Shown: piece after piece, positions 13,901-25,400 of the stretch
How the letters are laid out: every line of letters begins with the position of its first letter
Numbering within the stretch: the first letter of the stretch is position 1
Assembly (NCBI RefSeq): GCF_963576615.1
Contig: NC_088709.1
Location: forward strand, 19,361,243-19,425,242
Direction of reading: 5' to 3'
DNA: 64,000 nucleotides
From: Watersipora subatra
Taxonomy: Eukaryota; Bryozoa; Gymnolaemata; Cheilostomatida; Watersiporidae
Notes under the pieces: model-generated
Seen by the model: only the letters and a program-made list of their open reading frames with translations
Told to the model about the DNA's origin: nothing
Database searches by the model: none
Translations under genes and position numbers: made by a program

Positions 13901-16900
13901 TGCTATGAATTTGTTACGTTTGTCGTGCAACTACCGGCTTGTCCAGTTGTCGCTGCATAATTAACTGACCTTTCAAGGTCACAAAATAGTTTTAGGCGCT
14001 ACAAGTAAATTATCAGGTTGTATACCACAAACCTAAAAACAACATAATTATGGATCTTCTAACATGTCTATTAAAGTGCACAATATGCCAAATCAAAATT
14101 ATCAAATATACTCATTCATTTTCATCTTGAAAATCTTGCCATGTTTTTCTTCTCAGCTAGTTAGTTAGTCAGCTGCACTAGCTATATATTGTTAGCTATA
14201 CAACTGTAATAGCTATATGTTGTCAGCTATACAACTGTAATAGCTATATGTTGTCATCTATACAACTGTAATAGCTATATGTTGTCAGCTATACAACTGT
14301 AATAGCTATATGTTGTCAACTATACAACTGTAATAGCTAGGGTATATGTTGTCAGCTATACAACTGTAATAGCTAGGGTATATGTTGTCAGCTATACAAC
14401 TGTAATAGCTATATATTGTCAGCTATACAACTGTAATAGCTATATGTTGTCAGCTATACAACTGTAATAGCTATATGTTGTCAGCTATACAACTGTAATA
14501 GCTATATGTTGTCAGCTATACAACTGTAATAGCTAGGGTATATGTTGTCAGCTATACAACTGTAATAGCTATATATTGTTAGCTATACAACTGTAATAGC
14601 TATATGTTGTTAGCTATACAACTGTAATAGCTAGGGTATATGTTGTCAGCTATACAACTGTAATAGCTATGTTGTCAGCTATACAACTGTAATAGCTATG
14701 TTGTTAGCTATACACTTGTGATAGCTATATGTTGTCAGCTATACAACTGTAATAGCTATATTGTTAGCTAGGCAACTACAATAGCTTAATGTTGTTAGCT
14801 ATACACTTGCAATAGCTATATGTTGTTAGCTATACAACTACAATAGCTTAATGTTGTTAGCTATACACTTGTGATAGCTATATCTTGTCAGCTATACAAC
14901 TGTAATAGCTATGTTGTTAGCCAGGCAACTACAATAGCTTAATGTTGTTAGCTATACAATTGTAATAGCTATATGTTCCTGGCAAAGCCACTGTATTAGC
15001 TAATGCATGGAGAAGGCAAAACAGTCAAACTGGCATAATTTTATGAGCCTCAATAACTTTAACCCAGTGAGCATACAGTCAAACAGTTCCTCTCACACCC
15101 TTATTAGCATGAGCACCCATCTTCATACACATAATTACTAGATGTACATCTTCTACTCCCTGTTGGTAGATGTACATCTCCTCACACACTCAGTTAGTAG
15201 CTGTTCATCTTCTCATACACCCAGTTAGTAGTTGTACACATCATACACCCAGTTACTAGATGTACATCTTTTCACACACCCAGTCAGTAGATGTACATCT
15301 CTTTATAGACTTAATTAGCAGTTTTCAATTATACATAAAATCAGATGCCATTTTTGTTCACATAATGCCCTCCGTCTATACAATGCAGACCATTTACTTA
15401 CATTGCATGTACTACGTGTGGCAACACTTACAGTTCTTTGCAGATCTCAGCTGCTAACATAAATACTTCCTGTGAGATCTTCACATACATGTGATTATGT
15501 TTGTTTTCGAGCGCATGTCTACTCGCTGTTTGTGTAAGTTGAAGTGACGCTACTTTGTAGCTGTGTGTTTACATCGCTCGTGGAACTCTTGCCTGAAATC
15601 CTGTTCAAACCCACCATTTGAGACTAACATTGTTATTCATACTCTGTTTCTCTTGCTTCTACTCTGTTACGAAGCAGCCCTGTTTGAGCTTTTGCTAGCA
15701 TGAGAGGAGGGTGTTTTTTTCTTGCTACAAACTTACCACGATATTAACAGGGGTCTAGGTTTTGTCTGATGTAAGGAATTATTTTTCAGTTGCTGAGCCA
15801 CCAGCAAGTTCTACTCAAGGTTTCAATGGTGTCACTAGTCCTATATCTAGCACTCTACAGCCTCTAGTTGCTGGGATGACCCTCTCACCTTCAGGATCCA
15901 CTGCAAGTACAGTGCAGGTACAGTACAGACATGGTTCAGTCGCAAATTCATTATTCGGCTCTTAAGTATTGTCACATACATAGAAAACTTGTGTGATATT
16001 CTTGTTGTCTGTAACATTTATTAACTGTACTTTAAAAAAAAAAAATTTTCAGTGAACCATGTATAGAATTTTGTAATGGCTAAAAATTATGTTATTGTCC
16101 GTTTTCACTCGGCTGATTTAGTTTGTGTCCGGGTGGCAGTAGATCTATGATTGTTATTATGGGTGCATGGAAAGTTTTAAACTTTCTACAAAGTCATGTT
16201 CTTACTAGTCGCTACAATTACTGTCCAGTTTTTATTAAAATCAATCCCGCCAACTAGCAAAACAGTTTTATTTTGTTTTTAATTTTTTGCATTTTCAAAC
16301 TTCACACTAAGTATTTTGCTTTTTTGTATTTTGTATGTCATTGCTATGTATGTCTCTGCTATTTTGTATTTTTGTATTCATCGCTATTTTCTGCCATAAA
16401 TTGTTGCCAACTATTTGAATAATAAGAATTATGGGTAAGATAGTTAGGATTGGTCTAGTTGGTTCATTTATCCTCGCATCTTAAACTTCCTTGCTGAGTG
16501 AAAACAGGCCACCAGAGTCTGCTCATTGAATTTCAAAACATACAAGCTCACAGTACAAAAAACTGCCTCAGAGTAGCTCAAGGTACCCTTGTTGTATATA
16601 ACTTGAGTGAAAATCTGAATTTAACAATAATAGCCATATTCTTTTGCGTGTATTTTCATCACTTTTAAGACATTCATGGTTTGGTGATTCATTTTGGACA
16701 ATCTGTGCAACCCCAGCTTATATAAGTATTAAAATAAGTTGTCTTTGACTGAAAGATAATTAGCATTTCTGCTCTCAGGTTTGAATCGGTTTGTTTATTC
16801 TACCCTTGTTTAAGCGCCATGGCTGTAGACTTGAGTACAGGATTTTCTATTAAAATGATACTTCTATTGATGCCACAATTACACTCTCATATTGCAGAAT

Positions 16901-18782
16901 CTACCCGCTAGTCATGTACCATCAGAGCAACACGAGTTGATCAACCGCATGTCAAGTGGGGGTCTGGCAGTCACATACAGGTATGTTTCCTTCCAGCTCA
17001 TCCCTTGAGCTAAGCTTTCATCATCTAAGCATTAACACAGTCGAGGCTCCTCTATCATAAACCTCCTTTTACGTAAATCCCACTAAAGAATTTATGTATA
17101 GTTTCTGCTTCCTACTATGTAAAAGAATTTCGTATAAAGTCAAGCCTTAACTTAATGTAAAATTGCTGTTATCATTAACCTTTTTCTGCCCTCCTTTTCT
17201 CTATCTGCTCTCCTCTCCCACCCCCTCCTCTCCCACCCCCTCTTCTTCCTCTCCCACTCCCTCCTTTTCCTTTTCCTCTTCCACTTCCTCCTCTTCCTTT
17301 CCCACACCCTCCTCTTCCTTTCCCACACCCTCTTCCTTTCCCACCCGTTTCTCCATTTCGTCCCTTTTTGCCTCCCTCACCCATTTCTTCCCTCACGCTT
17401 CTCCATCTCTCTCTCTCTCCTCCCTACTCACCTTCCTCTTCCCTTCCTTACTCCTTGTCCTCCTTCACCCTTTTCCCTTTTTCTCCCTGATAATTGGTCT
17501 TGCTGGAGAGTGTTAACCACTAGGTACGGCCTCGGAGAGGGCAACCAGTAGTTATGACTTGAGACGTCAATTGCTGCGTAGGGATTGGGAGAAAGCAACC
17601 ACTGTTTACAGCATGCCCTTGCTATTAGGATATATTAAAAGTAACATAACCATGGAAATGTTTACCACCCGGATTACTTATCATTTCAGGTTCACTCGCT
17701 CAAGCTATTTATATTCAGACAAGATGGTGGCAGTGGAGTTGTCCTTCACCAACAAGACAGAGCAAACTCTGAAAAGTATAAAGATAGGTGACAAGGTATC
17801 TGTGTACCACTGCACGCTGACTAATATTTCTTTTGTATTAAAGCTCTTGCACCTCTAATTAGCTTTTTTTTCTAGGTCTTGTGGAAGCTTATTAGTTCCA
17901 CTGCCATTCCATTTCTGTTTGCTGAGTATGTGATGATGTCTAAGTGCAAATCCAGTCTCTATTCATCTCAGGTCTCACAATTACATTTAGTCTCATCTTC
18001 TATGCAGAGACTCCAGTCTGGAATGCATCTTCACGACTTTCACACAATCAATGAGTTGGAGGTTGGTGCCAGTGTGTGTGTCACTATGGGTATAGATTTC
18101 AATGACACACTGCAGCCGGCTGATTTTGACCTGGTCACTTCTGAAAAGACTTACCGTGTCAAGGTCGAGGCACCTGTCGGAGAGCTCATGAGTGCAGTAA
18201 CAATGTCTGAAAATGAATTTGGCAGCAAACAAAGTGAGGATACCCTTTCATCTCTTAGCTGCTCTTATATCGCTGTAATCTATTTCCTGATGAACTTTCC
18301 ACCATTAAAGATGTTCTAGACATAAATTTTATCATGCCCGCTACAACGTTGTTCAATAATTTATCCAGGATATAATGACTACAGGAGTTGTTGCTTTTTA
18401 CCTGTTGTATTATGCACTGTAAACTATCAATAAATACATTCAAGTTATGCAGCTTAAAGAAGCTGTTCTTTCTGATGCATTTTCTCTTGTTACAGAAAAG
18501 TTAGGAGGAATGAATGAAACTTCAGCTACAATCGATGTTTCACGTGATGAGCTGGCCCAACTTCATTCCATTATAAGCCGAGCTGCCAACATGGGGCAGG
18601 TGCCCTCCAGCCAAGATAACGTGCTTCTCCTCACAGCAAAGACACTTTCTAACAAGTGTGATGTTTTGCTGAAGGCGCAAGCAGGTGAAAACGGCAAGTC
18701 AACCATGACAGTCAATTGTGAGAAAATGGTCATTGGTTCAATGCTTATCAAAGATATTCGATCTGCAATGGCATCTTCTTGA
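1926..18782 (+). CDS. AP3B1: AP-3 adaptor complex subunit beta (22 exons)
   Basis: Large beta subunit of AP-3, which sorts cargo from endosomes/TGN to lysosomes and related organelles. Exons: 1926-2059, 2316-2391, 2707-2781, 2904-2999, 3142-3302, 5398-5464, 5608-5790, 6147-6362, 7436-7678, 7969-8101, 8226-8278, 10339-10506, 10668-10920, 11150-11313, 11555-11669, 12642-12746, 12923-13027, 15790-15917, 16898-16980, 17690-17795, 18008-18233, 18496-18782. All have GT-AG borders and the phases join to 1059 codons with stop (human AP3B1 is about 1094 residues). Trunk (about residues 40-675) carries family blocks such as [39 protein letters not shown] and SILWLIGE. The acidic hinge is about 675-782. 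The ear (about 783-1058) includes GMNETSA near its end. Coordinates start at the ATG; UTRs were not placed. Invertebrates usually have one orthologue of vertebrate AP3B1/AP3B2, so the paralogue number is nominal. It converges on the CRAT gene. Confidence 0.96.
3000..3080. repeat. TATATA-rich repeat starting at the exon 4 donor
   Basis: Immediately after exon 4 (ends 2999) the intron reads as imperfect repeats of GGTATATATATGCACTGTA type. The donor itself (AAG/GTATATATA) is therefore part of the repetitive tract and several GTATATAT copies follow it. Confidence 0.6.
4925..5180 (-). repeat. Interspersed repeat, SINE-like (copy 1)
   Basis: The reverse complement of this intron 5 segment matches 25215-25445 at many places, for example GACATGTCCAG, AAGATCACAGA and CAGCCTCTACTT in the same order and spacing. 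Short open frames here are by-products of the repeat. The family is not identified. Confidence 0.6.
6345..7435 (+). repeat. Tandem copies of the exon 8 end and splice donor
   Basis: The last bases of exon 8 plus the donor (TCACTGTGCTCCTAAG then GTA) are repeated at a period of roughly 38-40 bp. Further copies occur at about 6389-6410 (CTTCTAAGGTACAG), 6426-6437 continuing at 7316, 7346-7365 (TTCTAAAGGCACAG) and 7384-7405 (CTCGTAAGGTACAG). The third copy is split by the MITE at 6438-7315. The authentic exon end is taken as 6362 because the reading frame continues into exon 9 at 7436. Confidence 0.8.
6438..7315. mobile_element. TTAA-flanked MITE with long inverted ends (copy 1)
   Basis: The left end begins AGGTTGACTTGCAAC and the right end is its reverse complement GCAAGTCAACCT. 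Inverted similarity extends over more than 100 bp on each side (CACCATGTCTTACTCTGCTG / CAGAGTAAGACATGGTG). It is flanked by TTAA at 6434-6437 and 7316-7319. Because it sits inside a unit of a tandem repeat, the uninterrupted neighbouring units show the empty site with a single TAA, so the TTAA is a true target duplication. TTAA duplication is typical of piggyBac-type elements. No transposase is present, so the element is non-autonomous. Confidence 0.85.
8750..9658. mobile_element. TTAA-flanked MITE with long inverted ends (copy 2)
   Basis: Second copy of the 6438-7315 element, in the same orientation, in AP-3 beta intron 11. It shares the inverted ends and interior blocks such as GTAGCACTAGTTT and GACAAACACTTC. 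Left flank is TTAA (8746-8749); the right flank has decayed to TTTTA. The 126-codon frame at 9315-9695 reads across this element and is not a gene. Confidence 0.85.
10501..10640 (+). repeat. Threefold tandem copy of the exon 12 splice donor
   Basis: The donor GAG/GTAAGTCTTCAAGTATCT is followed about 55 bp later by AGTAAGTCTTCAAGTATCTC and again by AGTAAGTCCTCAAGTCTC. The true exon end is taken as 10506 because the downstream reading is non-coding and exon 13 (10668) joins in phase 0. The later copies are decoy donors. Confidence 0.75.
11555..13027 (+). CDS. AP3B1: AP-3 beta hinge exons 15-17 (acidic linker)
   Basis: Three short exons (11555-11669, 12642-12746, 12923-13027) code for the flexible linker between trunk and ear. 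Exons 15 and 16 are almost pure Ser/Glu/Asp (for example [15 protein letters not shown]). Exon 17 switches to a basic-proline stretch ([13 protein letters not shown]) ending in LLDLF, which resembles the LLDLDDF segment of the vertebrate hinge. Exons 16 and 17 are each 105 nt and bounded by phase 1 introns, so either can be skipped without a frameshift. In vertebrates this linker is a site of phosphorylation-type modification and motor binding; that role here is inferred from the family. Confidence 0.9.
12350..12636. repeat. 28-bp minisatellite next to the exon 16 acceptor
   Basis: About ten units built around CCCGCTCTTGAAGTATGTG repeat nearly perfectly. The last, diverged unit runs directly into the acceptor ATGATTAGCAG of exon 16, so the branch point and pyrimidine region of intron 15 lie inside or beside the array. 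The 107-codon minus-strand frame here is just the repeat read as protein. Confidence 0.92.
13034..13160. repeat. Short tandem repeat after the exon 17 donor
   Basis: Six units of TCATCAAGTCCTTAGGCTG, two or three with an extra AAG, begin about 10 bp inside intron 17. Confidence 0.9.
13188..13697. mobile_element. Fold-back element, about 510 bp
   Basis: The left end TTGAAGATGAACTT is matched inverted by AAGTTCATCTTCAA at the right end. Complementarity continues inward for some 200 bp with mismatches (for example TTGACTGCCAG / CTGGCAGTCA). A short central spacer separates the arms. No coding capacity. It lies in AP-3 beta intron 17; I could not settle the target duplication. Confidence 0.7.
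13831..13842 (+). other. Candidate 12-nt microexon in intron 17
   Basis: The pyrimidine-rich acceptor ending TCTATTGCAG is followed by 12 nt and then a strong donor GTAAGGAT. Twelve nucleotides in phase 1 would insert four residues (Ser-Lys-Gly-Gly region) in the hinge without changing frame. This rests only on splice-site quality and phase. Confidence 0.3.
14175..14990. repeat. 31-bp minisatellite, about 26 copies
   Basis: Units contain GTCAGCTATACAACTGTAAT followed by AGCTATATGTT. Several carry a 4-bp AGGG insertion (TAGCTAGGGTATATG), shared between non-adjacent copies, which suggests higher-order duplication. The 3' part is more diverged. It lies in intron 17. Confidence 0.92.
15085..15310. 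repeat. Degenerate ~30-bp tandem repeat
   Basis: Six or seven units around CACCCAGTTAGTAGATGTAC and ATCTTCTCACA, increasingly diverged. Intron 17. Confidence 0.7.
17165..17500. repeat. Pyrimidine-only tract of about 330 nt
   Basis: From CTTTTTCTGCCC onward the plus strand is almost entirely C and T, with repeats of CTCCTCTTCC and TTTCCCACACCC. It is in intron 19, about 200 bp before exon 20. Strand asymmetry of this length can form triplex (H-DNA) structures; that is inference. The open frames on both strands come from base composition. Confidence 0.85.
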
Positions 18783-19462
18783 AAGAGGCAACAGTTTTTT
18801 TACATTTCTATTTACGCGCTATAAAAATTGAGAGTAATTTTCAGATGTCATTTCTATGTCAACTGCTAACAGGCACATTTATGTTGAAGACTGGACCTCA
18901 TTACAGCAATTGTTTGGTGTTGCTCTACCATATATTCCCAGTATTTTGAGTACCAGACCTCAGCAAGGTTCTCCGCTATCCTATGTTATACTGACATAAT
19001 CATTGTCATCTGTTACAGAAAAATGTGAAAAATAAGACATGTTTGAATAGACGCATTGTGCAGTACACTGTATCAGACAGATTCAGTACATCACACAGTA
19101 CACTCTATCAGACTTGGTACATCACGCAGTACACTGTATTAGACTTGGTATATCACGCAGTACACTGTATTGGATTAGTGCCTGAATAATTTAAACTTCA
19201 ATCATATATAAAAAATGATCATTGTCCTATTAGTAATTATAAAGTTTATAAAGAAAAGTGTAAAAAATTAAAATGTGCTGAACATGAGCATCGATAATAC
19301 CATATTCAGCATCATGTGCTGAACCGATCAGCTAAGCAATGACAGTCAAAACTACTCATGCTGTCAAAGTCATATAGTCACGTAAGACTTAGCATGTTGC
19401 GACTAGAAAAGAATTAGTAGGTTCTACTAAAAGAATTGGTAGCAGGTTCTACTTCTCACTGC
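18783..19462. other. Intergenic gap between the two convergent genes
   Basis: This 680-bp stretch separates the AP-3 beta stop (18780-18782) from the CRAT stop (19463-19465 on the minus strand), so both 3' untranslated regions and both polyadenylation sites must fit here or overlap. A plus-strand ATTAAA lies at 19267-19272. I see no clear AATAAA on either strand. Confidence 0.6.
19065..19170. repeat. ~33-bp tandem repeat between the genes
   Basis: Three to four imperfect units built on CAGTACACTGTATCAGAC followed by TTGGTACATCACG. Confidence 0.8.
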
Positions 19463-22400
19463 TTAAAGCTTTGCAGACGTTGGAAACAGAGCTTTGATGT
19501 CCATCAAACTCTCACACAATCTGTTGGTCAAATTTTGGGAGTCCGTCTTATCACAATTTTTAAAAGCTGAGACAACAAAAATGATTTCATTAGATCTGGG
19601 ATTGTAGCAGAAACCATAGCCGTCAGGCACAACCGGGCCGAAGCAGAGTACAATAGGGTTCTTGCAAGGCACCTGCAAACAAACAGTAAGGAAATTATCA
19701 AGCACTATCATCTATAATATTGCTTGACAGTACATTACAGTTCAAAGGGTGTACAACAATAACGGCACTTTCATTCTCCATAAATCGGCCTCTTTAGCAG
19801 CCTTGGCTGTATGGCAACACGCATACTAAAGATTAAATCCTTTGGAGGGTAACTTTTCTGTGCTAACTATTCCATTTGAAAAACTCATGGGCGAGTCCTC
19901 AAAGAATAGAAATAGACTTCTTGTAAGGTTTGAACTGATATCTAGTTTATATCAGAGAATTACACGTTAAAATTTCTGTTGCGATCATATTTTAATTTAA
20001 AACCAAAACCTTAATTTATCGAACTTTAAAATATATATACATGTATGTTTTCCAATAACTCGAGTCATCAACTATATATCGATAGCGATAAACAGGGGAA
20101 ATAGTAGATTTAATATGCGATTGGTTTGCTAGTCTGTGAACGTAATTTGGTTTCAGTACAACAATTCACCAGAATTTATAAATTTATACTACCTGCGATA
20201 TTGCTACTGTATGGCAATGGCAGAAATTATGTCTGGCAAGCATGGATGCATATTGAATAGTGTCAATTTGAAGACTTACCTGGCTGGTGGACAGATTGAA
20301 ATGGAAGGCTTTCGAGTATGTTGGATCCATGTGAAGGTCTGGTACATTCATTCCATTCTCAATTGCTATCAGTTTCAGACCTGTAAAAGTGAGCGATCAC
20401 CAGCTAAACACTTACTAATGCAAATAAAAGGTATATGCACCTGCTGTGTACTGGCATCTTGTTGCTTTGGGAACACAACAGTAATGTCAATCTCACGGCT
20501 GTTGTCGGTGTAAATTATAGCTCAACATTGATAATTTCGGATTTGACTTTGTTCCTATGTGTATTTAAAAATAATTATGAGCCACACAACAGTAATGGGT
20601 TACTTCATAGATATTGTAAGGTTTTGTGGGCCACTTATTTACATTTATGCAAGTGCAAGTACACAACCCAACCATTTACCGTAAATATTTGTGTTTCCAT
20701 TTATATAAATCTGACATTAACCCAATATTATATCCTACAACTAATCTACCAAGAAAGTCTGCTCAAACACAACTCCCAACTATTTTAAAGACAAATTCAA
20801 AAAAGCTGTTCCACTATTTACAAATAGCAGGGTGTTTAAGAAAACTGAAAGCATAGTTTTAAACTCAAGTGTATCACCACGGAGGTTACCAAACACTGTA
20901 ATGAAGTTAATCGGCAAACTCTTGTAATTTGATCACTATTATTATTATAATCATAGATAACATGGAATGCTTTAAATTGAATACTTTAATACGCTATCAT
21001 TCTAAATAAAATCTCAGATGTGTATATCTATGAACAACAAACGCATGCAAAGCGTTTATTGGGGTGGTTAATTCGAAGAGACTTCAATTGATCAACTAAA
21101 GCCTCTTCAAAGAAGTTGTGTGTCCCTGGGTTATAATTCAGCCTGAGCGTCATAGAAAACTAACAACAGCTTTCTGCTTAATATAACAACACCCAAAGTG
21201 TTAGAGAAAGTTGTGTAAATTAGCAGCCATAACGTAGGTTACACGTGTAATCCATCTATTTGTATATAATGCAGATATTATTGAGACATTCTACGCAGGT
21301 TGACAGTTAAAATTGCAGTCCATAAACATTGAGTAACAAACAATAAAAATGTCTAGATTTAAATACACGGGTTTACATTAAATGGTAAACTGAAAAATCT
21401 TTTTGCATCATAACACTTGATTTTCGAATAAACGGGCCGAACAATTATTAGACAGAAAAAGACGCCTGATACTTGAGACTTGTTTGTTATTGATTTCTCA
21501 ACTACCTTCCATTTTATCTTCTTTCGATTTTATCTCATGAACACAAACCTCTGCGAATCATTTGCTCTATTCACAGACAGAGTTTTCCCTTTAGACAACA
21601 TAGTTAACCCTTGTTTGGGCAATTGTTTTATTTTAGAGTCAAGGGCAAATAAACTTCGAAAAAATTGTTGATGCGTTGAATGTGCACTATTTTGGCCATA
21701 ACTCGAAAATGCTTTCTCTAATCCTTATGAACTCTAATAAAAATCAATCATTAAAAAAATTCTCACAGAATGATACTAATAACAACCGAATAACATCAAT
21801 ATACATGAGTTTTTGTTGCTGTTGTTGTTGACACAGTTTTAGTGACGAGTGCGCCTGAGAAGATAGATTGGTAGAATTATTAGAGCTCTGATTTGAAGCA
21901 ACTAAAGTTTAAATGTGATTCACTGTCTTCAGATTTGTCCATGAAATGGTTTACAACCATATCTGAAGGATTTAAAACATTTATATAAACAATTAGAATG
22001 CTTTTTACAAGCAGCGTACAATGTACTAGCCGCTAGCGTCTGGAGACACCATTGTTACTGCATGTCATCTTCAAATTCTAAAGTATTTCGGTTTTTTTCT
22101 TATTACTTTCCGAGTAACCTGATCGAAATAAGCAGTAATTCTAACATCCTAATAAATTTTACTTAAAGTCCAATGTTTAACTCGATCTGATGCTCCGACA
22201 TACATATGTATATGAAAACCTGATGTAAAAAATGTTAACATCGGTGACATTAATGTCACTCTGCCATGGAAAAGTGAAAAATATAGACGACATAATGGTC
22301 GCTTTGCCGATCAAAGGTTTAAGCGTGAGGGTTTCGTGAGGGTACAGTACTTTACAGTAATCCTCTACCCTGCACACAGTATGGCATAACATGGTGATAG

Positions 22401-25400
22401 ACGTACCTAGCAAGTGTCGATCTATACCCTGGCCCGCGACAGCTGCCGCTGTATATTCCCTGTGAGCATGGACAGCATCAACGAATGCCTTGGCCTGCAC
22501 AGCCCTACAAAAACAGTTCAACAATAAGGCTAGTCCCACCTTGAGAATAATAATACCAGAGCTAAAAGAGTGAATTTTTGGACTCACATTAAATATTAAA
22601 GGAAAATATTTTTCTTGGTTAATACTTTATTATTTTGAGGCATGCTTGAAACATGTCCACTATAGTCAGTATACACTAGCTGACAATCCCTTCAGTACTA
22701 TGGCCACTAGTATGCTCGGCAGTCCCGTGCACCGTGAGAGATCATCATGAGTAATCAGTATGTGCGTAATTAACTCTTTCGCTACCAAATAATTTCTTTG
22801 CCAGGACATAATTACATATTTGGTAAATACTAATATTTGACAGGGGAGCGTATAAATCATGATAACTCATGAACCATACGGTCTATAGAAATATTTTATT
22901 ATTAAATTAGTCAAATTCCCAAATTAGTCATCATAAAATGTTACATCAGCTGATGCCATGAAAATTACAACAAACGCATTGCAAAACAAGAATGAACACT
23001 TTCGGCCATTTTTAAAGGACTGTGAGCATGTCTGAGTAGAACGATTTATCAATAATATTACAGTTTACGGCAGTATTATTATTGATGAAATATGAATAAT
23101 AACTCTCAGTAGTACTATTGCTCAAGAACAGTCGCTCAGTGTCCATAGATCTAAAATTATCAATTCATAGCTGTAATGTTTCTAGCAGGACGAGTCATTG
23201 CTGACAATTGCGATAAAAAATAAGTTTTGCAAAGTGAAGCTACGGCATAAGGGTTGACTAGTTAATACTAAATTATTAACTAATCGGAAACGATTTGTAT
23301 GAAGCCTGCTGAAGCCACATCATGAGGCTCTTGGCTATACGGAAACGCTTTGTCAGGCCATACTACGCGCCTCATAAAACTAAAGAGTTAAACCATAACT
23401 GTCACATACAACCTTTATCGTATTTTCTAGGTAAATCAGGCACATTGATTCCGATTTTGTACTTAAAATAAAGATTGGTCCACTAAATTTCAGAGTAATG
23501 AAGGTTTTTTACAGCATTTTAATATCGGTCTTGAAAACAACACGATCGACACAACAAGCTCCGCCCATAAATATGTGACGTAACCTAGCTTTTTGGGAAC
23601 GGAATTTAGGGTTGTTTAGACCGATTTAGAATAATAGAGATGGGTGTCTTAAAACCCATTATTATCTAAATCCAGCCTGTAGAATAATCTCAGTCTTTTT
23701 GAAAGGTATATAAACTATTTAAAATTGCATATTTAAAATTTAGCTCAAGAAAGCGCGATAACAACGCCAGCTTGTGATAAAACCGTGCTTTTTGAGCTCA
23801 TTTTCTTCGGCGTTCAGCCTATTTAAACATCATGTAACAAGCTACGAGCAATTTTAAATAGTTTATATACCTTTCAAAAAGACTGAGATTATTCTACAGG
23901 CTGGATTTAGATAATAATGGGTTTTAAGACACCCATTTCTATAATTTTAAATCGGACTAAACATCCCTAACTTCCGTTCCTGAAAAAGCTAGGTTTCGTC
24001 ACATATTTATGGGCGGAGCTTGTTATGCCGATTGTATTGTTTTTGAGACGGATATTGAAACGCTTTAAAAAAGCCTTTATGCGTTTGAAGGTTAGTGGAC
24101 CAATCTTTATTTTGAGTACAAAATCGGAATCAGCATGTCTGATTCACCTAGAAAATGCGATAAGGTTGTACGTGACAATTATGGTTTAATGCATAAAATT
24201 GTAAGGTGACTAAGTGGTGTTGTGGGAGCGATATTGTCTACGAATCTGATGTCTCGGGTTCGATTCCAAGTCAAGGGAATGTTTACCCTAATGCTCCTGG
24301 AGTGGTTTCAGACAGATGCATGGACACTACTTATTATAGTAATGATTATAATTAGTTTTCTATATATAAAAAACTTATGAAGAATTCTGCTGAATACTCA
24401 TTACAACAACAAAACTTGTTAGTAACATAATTACAGGCTCCTTGATATCAAGCCATTTCTTATATTACGTATTACAAAGAATTTTAGGTTTATTTCCAAT
24501 GAGGTAGAGGTACAAGAACAGAAGAGAGACATCAGAGAGAAGGCAAATGTCTGAGATACCTGTCTGAAGAGTCGTGCATGGTCTGGCAGAAGGCCAATGA
24601 AGCAGGAGTACAGGAACGAATGGTATCCGTCCTTCCTAACTGGAACATCCTAGTCGACGCGCTCTCATATGTGGCACACGGATGACCTTGGTCTCTGTAA
24701 TAGGCCAACTGCATAGCAACCTGTAAACAAAGAAATAACATTGACTTTTGTCATGTAACAAAACAGTTCACATCTTTCACTCATCTGCAGTGTGGTTATA
24801 AATATTCTTGAAATTCAATCACACAATCTGCTGTTTAAGCTGAAGCATACGGGAGACAGAGAACAGTTGGTGCAAAACTCTAGTGATAGTATCAGCCTTG
24901 CAACAAATACACGCTAAAGTTGTCAGACACGAGTTTAATCTTTCATCCTTGATATATTTGTATAAATTAACTATTATGACTTTTGCAATGTAAATTTATA
25001 TTCCTTTAGTATTTATTTTTAATAATTTCATTTCTAAAACAATTTTTATTCAGAATAGTGCTACAGTATTTTTGAGTGACCCAGTTTCTATTATACATTG
25101 TACTACTTTCCTTCAGGACATTACGGGTTTTATTGTAAAAAATATTCGCTGACGATTAGCTAGCCAATCAGAAAAAGGTGCCTTGTGGTCTACAACGCCT
25201 GATCTGTACACAACAGGTTTGAATTCACTTCCCAAAAAGGCCACTTAGTGGTGAGAGGAATGACACCCAAACTTAAATCGCTCTTTGCAACTGGGCATGT
25301 CTCCAGTTGTCAAGGTTCCCTTGATACTGGACTTAGACATGTCCAGGCAAGATCACAGAATCGTTGTTTGTGCTACAATGTTCTTTAAAAAACCATGCAC

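Noticed and set aside
17163-17516. Ser/Pro-rich plus frame and Gly/Arg-rich minus frame
   Set aside because: Produced by the pyrimidine-only tract within AP-3 beta intron 19.
19463-19711. Choline acetyltransferase rather than carnitine acetyltransferase
   Set aside because: The RTDTIRS motif at 24560-24720 and the AKL terminus fit carnitine acetyltransferase; choline acetyltransferase has RVDNIRS in that place.
24205-24275. Functional tRNA gene
   Set aside because: A and B boxes are present but no cloverleaf with paired acceptor stem can be drawn; same judgement for 49837-49900, 51530-51600, 56050-56150 and 62455-62530.
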